Source of the DNA: an uncultured Oscillospiraceae bacterium
Lineage (GTDB): Bacteria > Bacillota > Clostridia > Oscillospirales > Oscillospiraceae
NCBI GenBank assembly: GCA_947627285.1
Contig: CANQVL010000027.1
Span: 1-37,420 of the forward strand
Direction of reading: 5' to 3'
DNA: 37,420 nt
Shown one piece after another: positions 25,241 through 34,307 of this stretch; positions within the stretch are counted from its first letter, which is position 1, and each line of letters opens with the position of its first letter. The position numbers and the translations under genes were made by a program. The notes below the pieces were generated by a model, which worked only from the letters and a program-made list of their open reading frames with translations, was not told the DNA's origin and did not search any database.

Positions 25241-26881
25241 ATGTTTGAAGACATTTCTGAGAGGCTCACAGAGCTTGCTTCCAACTCCGGCAGTGAAGAG
25301 CTGATTTCCATCGCGTCCCACGCCGGTGAAAAGCTGACAGAGGACCACAAGAGAAATATAGCCGTTGTCGCCGATGCCTACGCGAAAAGGACCATCGCTA
25401 GGCTCGTGGAGGACGTGACAGGGATCAAAGTCCCGATGGACATCCTTCCGGAGGGCAGCGCGCCGGTACTTATCAGTTTCAAATACGCCGAGAATGCCGC
25501 CCCTCCGACGGTGGAGGAGTGCGTCGAAGGCGAATACGCATATACGATCGTCTCTTTCACCGGCGGCGCGGAGGTGTTGAAGGAATCAGATATCTCGACT
25601 TGGTGCGGGGTGGACCTGAAGGTGATAAAGGAGAACAGTCTGGAGGATACGGATTATCTGTTCCTTCTGACTAACGCCACAATGGCCCTGCCGATGTATG
25701 AGCTTGATTGGCTCAGGGAGACCGTCGCGAAGGTCTTCGGCTGTGACCGCACAGCAATTGCTGTATATAACCTGGACCTTCTGAACACCGATGAGGATGT
25801 GGAAGCGGTAATGGAGGGTCTCGCTTCGCGGACCGCAAAGGTGAGCGGGGATATCCGCATCCTGGGCGACGCCGCGCAGCTTGCCGGAGAGGTGGCCGCC
25901 GTCGCATCCATCCCGGAGCTGGGCGAAAAGAGGGGCAGATCCATATTGCGCAATGCCGTTGACGCCATGGAGAAGTACGTAGACGGACAGCTGGTCATGG
26001 GCGGCATAGACTTGGAGAAGCTGCGCACGGGCGTGGAGAAGATAGAGCGCGAGCGCAAGAATATTGAGCTGTCGGGAAAGGTGACCGTTGAAAACACCGT
26101 CGAAAACCTCTACGAGCGGTTGAGGTATGAGATCGTCAACGCCGCCGGCGAGTACAACAACGAGCTTGTGGAGAACATCACCCGGAAACTGAACGCCTCC
26201 GGCGATCCCGCCGCCGACGCGGAGCGGGTGCCTGAATACCTGAAATCGGCGTGGCACACCTTTGAGCGGAGGGCGGACAAACGCATATCCGACCGCAACG
26301 AGGAGATTTCCCTTGAGCTTTCCGGGCAGATAGAGCAGGACTGCCGCTCACTCCTGCGTCTCATAGAGATCCCGGAGCTGGAGAAGGTCATCTCTGAAAG
26401 GCTTGACACCTCCCTCTCTGTTCCCACCGGCGGAACGAAGTCTGAAAAGGAGGAGCGGACAAAGCTCAACGACAAACTCATCAAGGGCGGCGTATACGCT
26501 GTCAGCTTCATTCTAGCCCTGTCCCATCCGGTGCTTGGCATCGGCGCTATGATTGCCGAGTCCACCAGCGGCTTTGTAAGCAAAAGGCTCTTCGGCGTCG
26601 GTGGGAAGACCGACGATAAGGAACGGCTGACCGCGCTCATCAGAGAGGTGGAGCGGACATGCGGCGAGATCAAAAAGCAGGTCGTCAACAGTGTAAACGA
26701 GTCAATCGGAAACGTCTCCGGCGAAGCGAAGGAGAACGTGGGTCGGGTATATGTTCAGGTGATCGGAACTCTGGTCAAGGAGATAGAGTCCACGGCAAAA
26801 AAGGTCGAGAGCGTCAAGGCGCGTCAGGAAGAGCTGGGCGCGTTGGCCAGGAACATTTCCGAGATTAGAAGTTCGCTGTAA
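25241..26881 (+). CDS. Dynamin-related protein lacking a P-loop (pseudo-GTPase)
   Basis: This 546-residue protein has the layout of a bacterial dynamin: an N-terminal globular domain, a long helical stalk (about 195-400), a hydrophobic paddle-like stretch (about 414-441, YAVSFILALSHPVLGIGA), and C-terminal coiled helices. The globular domain keeps the alternating strand pattern around DTDYLFLLTNATMAL and AIAVYNLDLLNTDEDVE, which aligns with the NKxD region of the neighbours (VFLINAV, ITRIDCVN). No GxxxxGKS/T or DxPG motif is present. The fold assignment is inferred. The start is ATG 25241, 9 nt after GGAGG; the frame opens 18 nt earlier. It probably acts as a regulatory or structural partner of the two true GTPases. 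Confidence 0.65.
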   Translation: MFEDISERLTELASNSGSEELISIASHAGEKLTEDHKRNIAVVADAYAKRTIARLVEDVTGIKVPMDILPEGSAPVLISFKYAENAAPPTVEECVEGEYAYTIVSFTGGAEVLKESDISTWCGVDLKVIKENSLEDTDYLFLLTNATMALPMYELDWLRETVAKVFGCDRTAIAVYNLDLLNTDEDVEAVMEGLASRTAKVSGDIRILGDAAQLAGEVAAVASIPELGEKRGRSILRNAVDAMEKYVDGQLVMGGIDLEKLRTGVEKIERERKNIELSGKVTVENTVENLYERLRYEIVNAAGEYNNELVENITRKLNASGDPAADAERVPEYLKSAWHTFERRADKRISDRNEEISLELSGQIEQDCRSLLRLIEIPELEKVISERLDTSLSVPTGGTKSEKEERTKLNDKLIKGGVYAVSFILALSHPVLGIGAMIAESTSGFVSKRLFGVGGKTDDKERLTALIREVERTCGEIKKQVVNSVNESIGNVSGEAKENVGRVYVQVIGTLVKEIESTAKKVESVKARQEELGALARNISEIRSSL

Positions 26882-26918
26882 ATAAAAAACCAAAAAAAAG
26901 AAAGGAAAGAGGACAGAT

Positions 26919-29033
26919 ATGAGCAGTTATCAGAATACACAGACGATGGTCGACGGTGTCATAAGGGACATCGAATCCTTCCGCGATCTCATCGGCGCGA
27001 AGGACCCGGCAAAGAGCGGGGCCTACGGCTTTGTGCCGGGTCTCGACATGACCAATGAGGCCAAGGCCCTGGAGGAGCAGGCCAGAAAGCTGAGGGAGGG
27101 CGTCTTTCAGGTGCTTTTCACCGGCGGCTTCAGCAGCGGCAAGTCCACGCTTCTCAACGCCCTGATGCGCAAGAATGTTCTTCGCACCGGCATCAATCCC
27201 GAAACAGCCGTCATCACGAAGATCATTTTCGGCGCCGAGGAGAAGGTCATCGTTTATAAAAAGGCCATCGACAGCGTCTCCGGCGTGCAGAAGAGCGAAA
27301 CACTGTCCGTTTCCGAGTTTTTCAGGAAATACAGAGTGGATCAGGACGACCCTGAGCTCTTTGCCGACGTGGATTATGTACAGCTCCAGCAGCCGGAGGA
27401 GGGCATAGCCGGACGCCTTGTCCAGTTCGTTGACTCCCCGGGGACCCAGAACAGCAAGGCCGACGACAAGGCTGCCCGTGACTTTGCCCAGAAGGCCAGC
27501 GCCGTGGTATTTCTCATCAATGCAGTCAAGCCCTTTGAGCTCGATGAGAAGGAGTACATAAAGGACCACTACGAGGACAAACACCTGAAAAACCTCTTCT
27601 TTGTCATCACGCGCATCGACTGCGTCAACGAAGGCGAGATCCCCGATCTGGAGTCCAACGTGAAAAAGCAGCTGTCCAAGGTGTTCACCACCGATACCGG
27701 CAGCTTTGACGAGAAGCTTTTCAAAAATCGCGTGTTTTATGTCAACGGTTATGGATCCATGACGGCTCGTTGCGGCATACAGACAAAGCATCCCGTGCAG
27801 GACGAGGAGACCGGGGTGCCTGAGTTCGAGGACGCTCTGGGTCAGTATCTCACCGACAGCGACAGGGACAAGGACTCCATCGCCGCTTATCTGCCCAAGC
27901 TTTCCACCTTCTATTTCAACGCCGCCAGGCGTGTGGAGGAACAGGAGAAGCAGTATGAGGGCGGCATCGAGAAGGTCCAGAACGCCAAGAATGAGCTGGA
28001 GGACAACATCTCCCGCATAAACGCCATCATCTCCAACATCGAGACAGCCTGCCAAACGGCGGCTGAGCGCGTGATCCAGGGCACCAAGGAGGCTTACGAC
28101 GACTTCGTGTCCAGCGTCGACAACGAGTGGGAAGAGCATTTCACCGCTAACTGTCCGAAATTCGGGGTGACAGATGTGATCTCCGTGGCAATTTCCAAGG
28201 ACGAGGAGAAGAAGCGCCTCAAGCTCAAGCCCATCACCGACGCCGTGCAGAATTATACCAAGGGCAAGCTGGATACGGTTCTGGCGCCCCGGCTTTCCTC
28301 TGTGTACACCGACACCATCAACAAGCTGCAGAACCAGCTGACCAGCTATCAGGAGCAGCTTTCCTCACTGGGCGCCAATGTGGGCGTGGAGGACATCCTG
28401 AAGAAGGTCTACAGCTCCGCCATGGGCGTGGACACCTCCGGATTGGGATTCAAGCCCAACATGTTCCAGCTCTTCCTGGGGCTTGTGGGCAGCGACCTGG
28501 ACGTGATGGCGGGCGCTATGTCCGGTCAGAGCACCAACATGGAGATGGTCAAGAAATTCGTGCTCAATACGGCCTTGGAGTTTGTGGCCCTCTATGTGGT
28601 GGCGTGGCCTATCGGCATCGCCATGCTCATCGGGCGCTTTGTAATGATGGTCAAAAGCATTGGCAAAACGGGCAGCACCACGGCGATCAACCTCATTAAC
28701 GGGATGCGCGCCGACACCGTCAAAGCTCTGAAGGAGGGCAAGACCCAGGTCGTCATGGACAGCGAGACGAACATCGGCGGCGCCATTATCCGCGCGGGTG
28801 TTGCCATTGCCGAGAGCTTTAAGAACGAGCTCGCAGACAAGCAGACATCCCTCGAGACGACCATCGCCAACCTCAGCCGCGAAGGCTTCGATTATGAGGA
28901 GGAGAAGGTCCGCACCGATTCCATCCTTAAAAAGCTTTTGGAGCTTATCAACGATGTGAGCGTACGTGTCACCGGCAGAAACATGGATCTCCGGCGCATT
29001 GAGCAGCTTGCGGAGGGCAGCGCCGAAAAATGA
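26919..29033 (+). CDS. Dynamin family GTPase 1
   Basis: The 704-residue protein is a bacterial dynamin-like GTPase. The G1 loop is GGFSSGKS at residues 69-76. G2 Thr96 lies in INPETAV, G3 is DSPG at 172-175, and G4 is TRID at 231-234. A stalk rich in long coiled helices follows (about 310-545). Hydrophobic segments at about 548-580 (ALEFVALYVVAWPIGIAM) make the membrane paddle. AGAGGA precedes the ATG. It is flanked by a GTPase-less relative and a small membrane protein. Bacterial dynamins commonly work as unequal pairs; this one may pair with the neighbour at 29599. Membrane fusion, fission or surveillance is the likely role. Confidence 0.88.
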   Translation: MSSYQNTQTMVDGVIRDIESFRDLIGAKDPAKSGAYGFVPGLDMTNEAKALEEQARKLREGVFQVLFTGGFSSGKSTLLNALMRKNVLRTGINPETAVITKIIFGAEEKVIVYKKAIDSVSGVQKSETLSVSEFFRKYRVDQDDPELFADVDYVQLQQPEEGIAGRLVQFVDSPGTQNSKADDKAARDFAQKASAVVFLINAVKPFELDEKEYIKDHYEDKHLKNLFFVITRIDCVNEGEIPDLESNVKKQLSKVFTTDTGSFDEKLFKNRVFYVNGYGSMTARCGIQTKHPVQDEETGVPEFEDALGQYLTDSDRDKDSIAAYLPKLSTFYFNAARRVEEQEKQYEGGIEKVQNAKNELEDNISRINAIISNIETACQTAAERVIQGTKEAYDDFVSSVDNEWEEHFTANCPKFGVTDVISVAISKDEEKKRLKLKPITDAVQNYTKGKLDTVLAPRLSSVYTDTINKLQNQLTSYQEQLSSLGANVGVEDILKKVYSSAMGVDTSGLGFKPNMFQLFLGLVGSDLDVMAGAMSGQSTNMEMVKKFVLNTALEFVALYVVAWPIGIAMLIGRFVMMVKSIGKTGSTTAINLINGMRADTVKALKEGKTQVVMDSETNIGGAIIRAGVAIAESFKNELADKQTSLETTIANLSREGFDYEEEKVRTDSILKKLLELINDVSVRVTGRNMDLRRIEQLAEGSAEK

Positions 29034-29059
29034 GCTGTCCGTGAAGAAAGGAAAAAAGA

Positions 29060-29578
29060 ATGAAATACTCGGAAACATTTCAGTCACAGTGGGACAGGCT
29101 CGTTGAGGACTTCCGTATCAACTTTAACGGTGTCCCGCCGGCGGCCATGGACCAGCAGAGGCTTGCCAAGTGGTACCGCTCCAATACCTATCGCTGGGCG
29201 AGCATGGTGGAGCCCGAGGCCAGGATCCTTGGCGAGCAGGACCGGGGACTTCGAGAGGAGCTGACGGACGCCATGGGCACCTTCCGCTTTTCCGCTGTGG
29301 AGCTGCCGAAAAAGCCCAACGTCCCGATTCCCGCCGCTGTGGGAGCCGCCGTGGCGGTCTGCGCGGGACTGGTACTCTGGCATTTTAAAAGACTCTTCTG
29401 GTGGACCGCCCTTCTGGACGCGGTCATCTGCCTCGTGGCGGTGCTGGCCTATATTGCCTCCAGCCTTGACAGGTATGAGAAGAGCTCCAGAAAGGCAGTC
29501 ATGGATGGGTATGCTTCACAGCTCGATGCATTTGGCAGATCGCTTGTGGACATTTGCCTCCGCCATGAGAACGGCTGA
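29060..29578 (+). CDS. Small two-helix membrane protein of the dynamin cluster
   Basis: The 172-residue product has a soluble N-terminal helical part (1-85) and two closely spaced membrane helices (about 90-108 and 111-135) forming a hairpin, then a basic, amphipathic C-terminal helix. No known family is recognised. AAAGGA precedes the start. It lies 26 bp after dynamin 1 and 20 bp before dynamin 2. A hairpin next to dynamin genes suggests a membrane anchor or receptor for the GTPases, by analogy with helper proteins in other bacterial dynamin operons. This is inference. Confidence 0.75.
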   Translation: MKYSETFQSQWDRLVEDFRINFNGVPPAAMDQQRLAKWYRSNTYRWASMVEPEARILGEQDRGLREELTDAMGTFRFSAVELPKKPNVPIPAAVGAAVAVCAGLVLWHFKRLFWWTALLDAVICLVAVLAYIASSLDRYEKSSRKAVMDGYASQLDAFGRSLVDICLRHENG

Positions 29579-29598
29579 GCGGACTGGGGAGGAGAGAT

Positions 29599-31224
29599 AT
29601 GCCGCGGACAGATGACATCTCCCAGCTGCGCTTTGCCCTAAAGGATATTCTGAATCAGATTGCCGGGACGGGAGGCCCCGGCGGCGATAAGGAGCTGGAG
29701 AAGGCAGAGGATCTGCTCAAAGCGACACAGGCAGGCACCAGGGGAAGAGATAATTTCACGATTGCCTTCTGTGGCGTGTTCTCGTCGGGAAAAACCTCCA
29801 TAATCAACGAGCTTTTGGACTACCCCGGCTTCAAGCTGCCGGTGGGCATCAATCCCGTCACAAAGCTTGTGACCCATATAAGCTACGGCGACGATCTGTC
29901 GTTTTATTACCACACCGACATAGGCAGGACCTATCTGCCCCGGAAGAAGTTCAACGAGCTCGTGACCGGCGAGACATCGCTTCCGGACGACCGGCGGGAT
30001 ATATATGTTACCATGCCCGCAAAGGTGCTCTCCAATGGCGTTGTTTTTATGGATACGCCTGGCTACAATGACGAGCTTGAGCTGGAGGAGACAAGCCGCG
30101 CCGCGGTGCTGGATTCCGACTTTGTGGTGATGTGTACCAGTGCCCTCCAGTTCGGAAAGATGTTTGAGCGGGAGTACATGCGGGAGCTGAGTGACAGTAT
30201 AGGCAATTTCTGCCTAGTGATCAACAGGATGGACGGTCTCAACACCTCCGAGGACGAGGCGGATATATGTGCCAGGGCAGCCAAGCTCATGAATGGGATG
30301 GGAGGACCGACCGTCAGATCCTATCCCGCCGGCGGGTGCTTTTTCACCACCGCCAGCGGGCAGTACCGCAATCTGGGAGGCTTGGATGTTTTCATGAATC
30401 TTGTCATTTCCGAGCCGAACAGGAGGAACATAACCGCCTCAACCATGCGGAATCTGCGCCGTTACACCTGCGGTCTTCTTGCTGACAGGGCGAATCAGAG
30501 GCACAGTGAGCTGCTTCAGAGATATTCTGAATTGTTGGAGCTCCATGAGAAGAAGGCAGCCAACCTGCGCAACAAGAACGCCATTGCCGAATCAAGCTTG
30601 GAGAACAAGATCAACGAGACGGTCAACTACTATACCACCATGAGCCAGGACAGAGAGCGTAAGCTCACCTCTGCGGCGGCGGACGCCGAGAAGCAAGGGA
30701 AGTACAAGAGCTTCCAAGAGGACATGAAGCGCCAGGTGAGTACCGAAGTTCCCGCACTGGCCGGGGATATGAGACCAAGGCTTCCCCAGGGCGCCTCAAG
30801 GCTTCAGGATTCCCTCGCCGGCGCGGCGGGCGGATTCACTGTGGACGAGCCCAGGGGCGTCTCTAAACGTGTGGTCAGCTTCGGACTATCGGATATCTTC
30901 ATTGCCTGTCTCCTTTTTCCGTTAACCATCATCCTTATGGTCTGCAACCTCCTTTCCGGCGAAAACCTCTTCAAGGGCATCTTCGTCAACGACGTGACGG
31001 AGTACAGGGGTTATGCGTCCAAGTTCTCCGATAAGGTCCACAGGGCGCTGATGCCCAAGGTTCGCCAGCTTGGCGAGGAGGAGATACGCCGACAGTATGC
31101 CTTGACCGCGCCGAAAAAGGATATCAAGACGGGCTTTGAGCTCGAGCTGAACTGCCTCAATACGGACATGAGACGCTGGAGCGGCGTGGAAAACTCCGCC
31201 AGAGCGCTGCTGGAAAAGCTATGA
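29599..31224 (+). CDS. Dynamin family GTPase 2
   Basis: The 541-residue product has a complete G domain: G1 GVFSSGKT at 59-66, G2 Thr88 in INPVTKL, G3 DTPG at 152-155, and G4 NRMD at 209-212. The helical stalk includes a long coiled coil around residues 290-370. A hydrophobic segment at about 429-452 (IFIACLLFPLTIILMVCNLL) should insert into the membrane. It is shorter than dynamin 1 and only distantly similar, so it is not a recent duplicate. GGAGGAG precedes the ATG. The pair of unequal dynamins plus a small membrane protein resembles the two-component bacterial dynamin arrangement. Confidence 0.88.
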   Translation: MPRTDDISQLRFALKDILNQIAGTGGPGGDKELEKAEDLLKATQAGTRGRDNFTIAFCGVFSSGKTSIINELLDYPGFKLPVGINPVTKLVTHISYGDDLSFYYHTDIGRTYLPRKKFNELVTGETSLPDDRRDIYVTMPAKVLSNGVVFMDTPGYNDELELEETSRAAVLDSDFVVMCTSALQFGKMFEREYMRELSDSIGNFCLVINRMDGLNTSEDEADICARAAKLMNGMGGPTVRSYPAGGCFFTTASGQYRNLGGLDVFMNLVISEPNRRNITASTMRNLRRYTCGLLADRANQRHSELLQRYSELLELHEKKAANLRNKNAIAESSLENKINETVNYYTTMSQDRERKLTSAAADAEKQGKYKSFQEDMKRQVSTEVPALAGDMRPRLPQGASRLQDSLAGAAGGFTVDEPRGVSKRVVSFGLSDIFIACLLFPLTIILMVCNLLSGENLFKGIFVNDVTEYRGYASKFSDKVHRALMPKVRQLGEEEIRRQYALTAPKKDIKTGFELELNCLNTDMRRWSGVENSARALLEKL

Positions 31225-31334
31225 GCCTCTGAGTAATGAATTGGCCTGTGGATGATTAAACGCGTAAAGGCTTTGCACGATTGAGCAGAGATCGTTAACA
31301 AAGCTGTGTGCCATCGCCGTCGCAGCCCTTCTCC

Positions 31335-31357
31335 AATAAAAAGTCTGCTTTTTTATT
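31335..31357 (+). terminator. Weak terminator after dynamin 2
   Basis: AATAAAAAG and CTTTTTTATT form an AT-rich imperfect stem around TCTG in the 186-bp gap after dynamin 2. The HD gene may also have its own promoter in this gap, but no clear hexamers were identified. Confidence 0.4.
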
Positions 31358-31410
31358 ATAGAAATAAAGAATTGTTTCGGTGTTTGGGCTCATAAAAAAG
31401 GGGGAGTTAA

Positions 31411-32028
31411 ATGTCCAAATCAGTATTCAACGCGGAGAAGATGTACACCTACATCCGGGGCTTTGCCGCAGGTGCGCATATGTCCGAGACCACACAGGCG
31501 CTGAGCTTTGCCAGAGAAAAGCACGCGGGACAGCTCCGTAAAAGCGGTGAGCCGTACATCATCCACCCGCTGACTATGGCCTGCAACGCCTTGAGTCTGG
31601 GCATCCGGGACGACAGGATCATCGCCGCCATTCTCCTGCACGACGTCTGCGAGGACTGCAATGTGAGCCTTGCGGAGCTGCCGGTCAACGATACGGTCAA
31701 GAACGCCGTAAGGCTGCTGACCTTTGACGTTCAGGAGGGCGAAACAAAGGAGACGGCCAAGGTCCGCTATTATAATGCCATCGCGGAGTGCCGCGAGGCG
31801 TCTGTCACAAAAATTATAGACCGCTGCCACAACGTTTCCAGTATGGCAGGGACCTTTTCCGAGGAGAAGCTGCGGACGTATATCGAGGAGACGCGGCGTT
31901 TCGTCCTCCCGCTCCTCAAAAAAACAAAGGCACGTTACCCGGAGTACGCGGACATCCTCTTTGCCCTCAAATACCACATGGTCAGCGTCGTGGACTCCAT
32001 CGAGGCCGCCATGCTGGTGTACAGCTAA
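31411..32028 (+). CDS. HD-domain small alarmone hydrolase (ppGpp hydrolase-like)
   Basis: The 205-residue protein is the hydrolase half of a RelA/SpoT enzyme (MESH1-like) without a synthetase domain. The motif [17 protein letters not shown] carries His38 and His52; LLHDVCED carries His77-Asp78 and Glu81-Asp82; IIDRCHN carries Asp137 and Asn141. The spacing matches the Mn-dependent ppGpp pyrophosphohydrolase site. It would degrade (p)ppGpp or related nucleotides. The coding region may be cut short: a +1 frame continues [20 protein letters not shown] to TGA 32122, as if a frameshift near 32020 detached about 30 residues. GGGGGAG precedes the ATG. It sits with the dynamin genes, an unusual context. 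Confidence 0.8.
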   Translation: MSKSVFNAEKMYTYIRGFAAGAHMSETTQALSFAREKHAGQLRKSGEPYIIHPLTMACNALSLGIRDDRIIAAILLHDVCEDCNVSLAELPVNDTVKNAVRLLTFDVQEGETKETAKVRYYNAIAECREASVTKIIDRCHNVSSMAGTFSEEKLRTYIEETRRFVLPLLKKTKARYPEYADILFALKYHMVSVVDSIEAAMLVYS

Positions 32029-32137
32029 AGAATACCTGAGTTTCGACAGTGACAGGACAAAGACAGAGCTTAAGCGGTCGATAGAAGCATTCTCCAGACT
32101 GGACAAAACAGAAAAACCTTGAACGGAGGCAGATTTC

Positions 32138-32860
32138 ATGCTGGAATACGCAAATAAGCCCATTATCGCCATGCTTCACCTGATGGGGCGTGGAGGCCGG
32201 GACATTCTGGAGCGGATGATTCGGGAAGCGAACGTCTACTATGAGAACGGAGTGGACGCCGTGATGGTGGAAAATTACTTCGGCGGCGTGGAGGACTGTG
32301 AGGCAGGACTTGCGTGGCTTTTGAAGAATTTCCCGGATAAGCCCTACGGGGTGAACATCCTGGGGGACTATGAGCGCGCCTTCGCTCTAGCGAAGGAGTA
32401 CGGTGGGAGCTTCGTGCAGATAGACTCCGTCTGCGGCCACTTACCTCCGGAAAAGGATAAGTTATACGCCGAAAGGCTTATGGAGAGTGCCAGTGACCGG
32501 ACATTTGATATCCTGGGAGGCCTGCGCTTCAAGTACCAGCCGGTCCTGAGCGGCCGCTCACTGAAGGAGGACGCGAGGCTGGCCGCCATGCGCTGTGACG
32601 CGGTGGTGACAACGGGCAGCGGAACAGGGGAGGACAGCCCCACGGATAAGCTCATTGAGTTCAAAAAAATCCTTGGAGCTAAGCCGTTGATTGTCGGCGC
32701 CGGCGTGACCTCAGAGACGGTGGCGGAGAAGCTTCGATACGCCGACGGTGTGATTATCGGAAGCTGGCTAAAGACCGGTCACACGGCCTACGCGGAGGTG
32801 GATCCGCAGTATGTAAAGGACTTTATGGAGCGAGTGAGGCTAATCCCACGGGGAATGTGA
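32138..32860 (+). CDS. BtpA/SgcQ family TIM-barrel protein
   Basis: The 240-residue protein matches the BtpA/SgcQ family. The seen landmarks are PIIAMLHLMG, the ENGVDAVMVENYFGG strand, VVTTGSGTGEDSPTDKL near residues 164-180, and PLIVGAGVTSETVAEKLRYA with DGVIIGSWLK. This is a phosphate-binding TIM barrel. BtpA affects photosystem I biogenesis and SgcQ occurs in sugar-phosphate operons; the reaction is not established. GGAGG precedes the ATG. The gene lies 15 bp after the extended frame of the HD hydrolase, so they may be cotranscribed. A nucleoside- or sugar-phosphate role is a guess. Confidence 0.85.
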   Translation: MLEYANKPIIAMLHLMGRGGRDILERMIREANVYYENGVDAVMVENYFGGVEDCEAGLAWLLKNFPDKPYGVNILGDYERAFALAKEYGGSFVQIDSVCGHLPPEKDKLYAERLMESASDRTFDILGGLRFKYQPVLSGRSLKEDARLAAMRCDAVVTTGSGTGEDSPTDKLIEFKKILGAKPLIVGAGVTSETVAEKLRYADGVIIGSWLKTGHTAYAEVDPQYVKDFMERVRLIPRGM

Positions 32861-32912
32861 GGACCATTGTTATTCACGCGAGACCGTTGGGACGGACAAA
32901 AGGATGTTGATA

Positions 32913-34268
32913 ATGGTGAACGGTCTGATAAAAAAACTCTTGCGTATGCGTCAAGGCAGCATGCCACCACATAAAAGGGAGGAGCCGTGGTCCAATATTC
33001 TGACTGGGAAATCGGCTGTTTCTGTTATCGACGGATGCCTGGAGATTCCGGAGGGTACGACAGAAATTGGTCTCCGGGCGTTTGAAGGGAGACGGGAGCT
33101 GGTTTCCGTCTCCGTCCCCGCATCGGTGAAGAGAATCGGCGAGGGGGCCTTCTCCGGGTGCGCAAATCTGGAGCGGGTGATGCTACGGGAGGGGTTGGAG
33201 AGCATCGGTAGATTCGCGTTTTCCGACTGTCCAAAGCTCAACAAGCTGGTTATCCCAGACAGCGCGGCGGATGTGAACGGACGGTCGTTCGAGGAAAGCC
33301 GCATCCGGTTTCCGGTGCTGAACGCCTCCCGCGACACACTTTTCTACTGCCCCGCCGAGGCGGCGGGGTCCGAATTCACCGTGCCCGAGGGCGTCCGAAG
33401 AATCGGGACTTGGGCTTTTCTAAACCTTTCGGACCTCAAAAAGGTGCATCTTCCCCAAACGTTGGAGCGCTTGGACGACATGGCTTTTCTGGACTGTGGC
33501 TTGGAATCTGTTGTTATCCCCGCCGGGGTGAGGCGGATAGGGAACCAAGCCTTTTGCGGCTGTATGAGTCTGGGAGAGGTGCGCGTGGAGAGCGGGGACG
33601 ACCCCGTTCGTACCGCCGTCGTCACCTTCCGCGTTCATGGGACGACATTTTTGGCGCCCATCCGCTGTTTACCGCCGGAGAGCAGCACCTATTGGCTGGA
33701 CCGGGAGTTCAGAGCCCTGGCGGAGACCTGCGGTACGGGAAGTCCGGAGGCCATGGATAAGATGGCGGCGTTTTTCGAGGAGAAGCACTGGACCGCCCCG
33801 GACGAGCCATATTACCCCCTGGCGTCCAATTTCTGGCGGTATCGGGCATACGAAAATGGGAGTCTCAAGCATAGAGAATGGCTTGAAAGCTGGATTAAGG
33901 CGTCGCCGGGGAAGCGCCTGCCCTCTGCGTGTTTGGATGAAAGGCTTTGCGGCACCTTTTCGGGCCGTGCGCTGAACGCCCTCGGGTTTCTGTTTTTTGA
34001 TACCAACAGGGAATACTCTCTGGCAGGTCTGGACGGGGAAGGGGTGGTGGAGGTCTCAGCCTATGAAAGCGAGGACGGTCCCGACTCGGACGGCTACGGC
34101 AGGGAGACCTACTATGACTGGTGGTATCTGGACAGCAGCCTGCGTCCTGTGCCGGGGGCGGACTGTCTGCACGGATATTCAAACATAGACAGGCGTATTC
34201 CCGAAGTCAAAGAGCGCTTTCAAAAATGCCATGAAACAGCGGCAAAGGCAGTCTCCAGAGAAAAATGA
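32913..34268 (+). CDS. Leucine-rich repeat protein (BspA-like) with unknown C-terminal domain
   Basis: The 451-residue product has LRR_5-type repeats (about 36-226) such as EIGLRAFEGRRELVSV, RIGEGAFSGCANLERVML and RIGNQAFCGCMSLGEV. A C-terminal domain (about 253-442) follows. Its segments GFLFFDTNREYSL, GVVEVSAYESEDGPDSD and YDWWYLDSSLRPVPGA are conserved-looking, and it has Sel1-like helices at its start. No signal peptide is present, so the protein is cytoplasmic. AAAGG lies 10 nt before ATG 32913; an ATG three codons earlier sits on that site. A terminator follows. The repeats probably bind protein. Its link to the dynamin cluster is only positional. Confidence 0.75.
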   Translation: MVNGLIKKLLRMRQGSMPPHKREEPWSNILTGKSAVSVIDGCLEIPEGTTEIGLRAFEGRRELVSVSVPASVKRIGEGAFSGCANLERVMLREGLESIGRFAFSDCPKLNKLVIPDSAADVNGRSFEESRIRFPVLNASRDTLFYCPAEAAGSEFTVPEGVRRIGTWAFLNLSDLKKVHLPQTLERLDDMAFLDCGLESVVIPAGVRRIGNQAFCGCMSLGEVRVESGDDPVRTAVVTFRVHGTTFLAPIRCLPPESSTYWLDREFRALAETCGTGSPEAMDKMAAFFEEKHWTAPDEPYYPLASNFWRYRAYENGSLKHREWLESWIKASPGKRLPSACLDERLCGTFSGRALNALGFLFFDTNREYSLAGLDGEGVVEVSAYESEDGPDSDGYGRETYYDWWYLDSSLRPVPGADCLHGYSNIDRRIPEVKERFQKCHETAAKAVSREK

Positions 34269-34307
34269 GGTTGCGGCGCTTATTTAAAACACATATCATT
34301 ATTTGCC

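Noticed and set aside
26865-28139. Long minus-strand open frame opposite dynamin 1
   Set aside because: The plus strand encodes clear G1-G4 motifs; the antisense frame has no ribosome binding site or domain.
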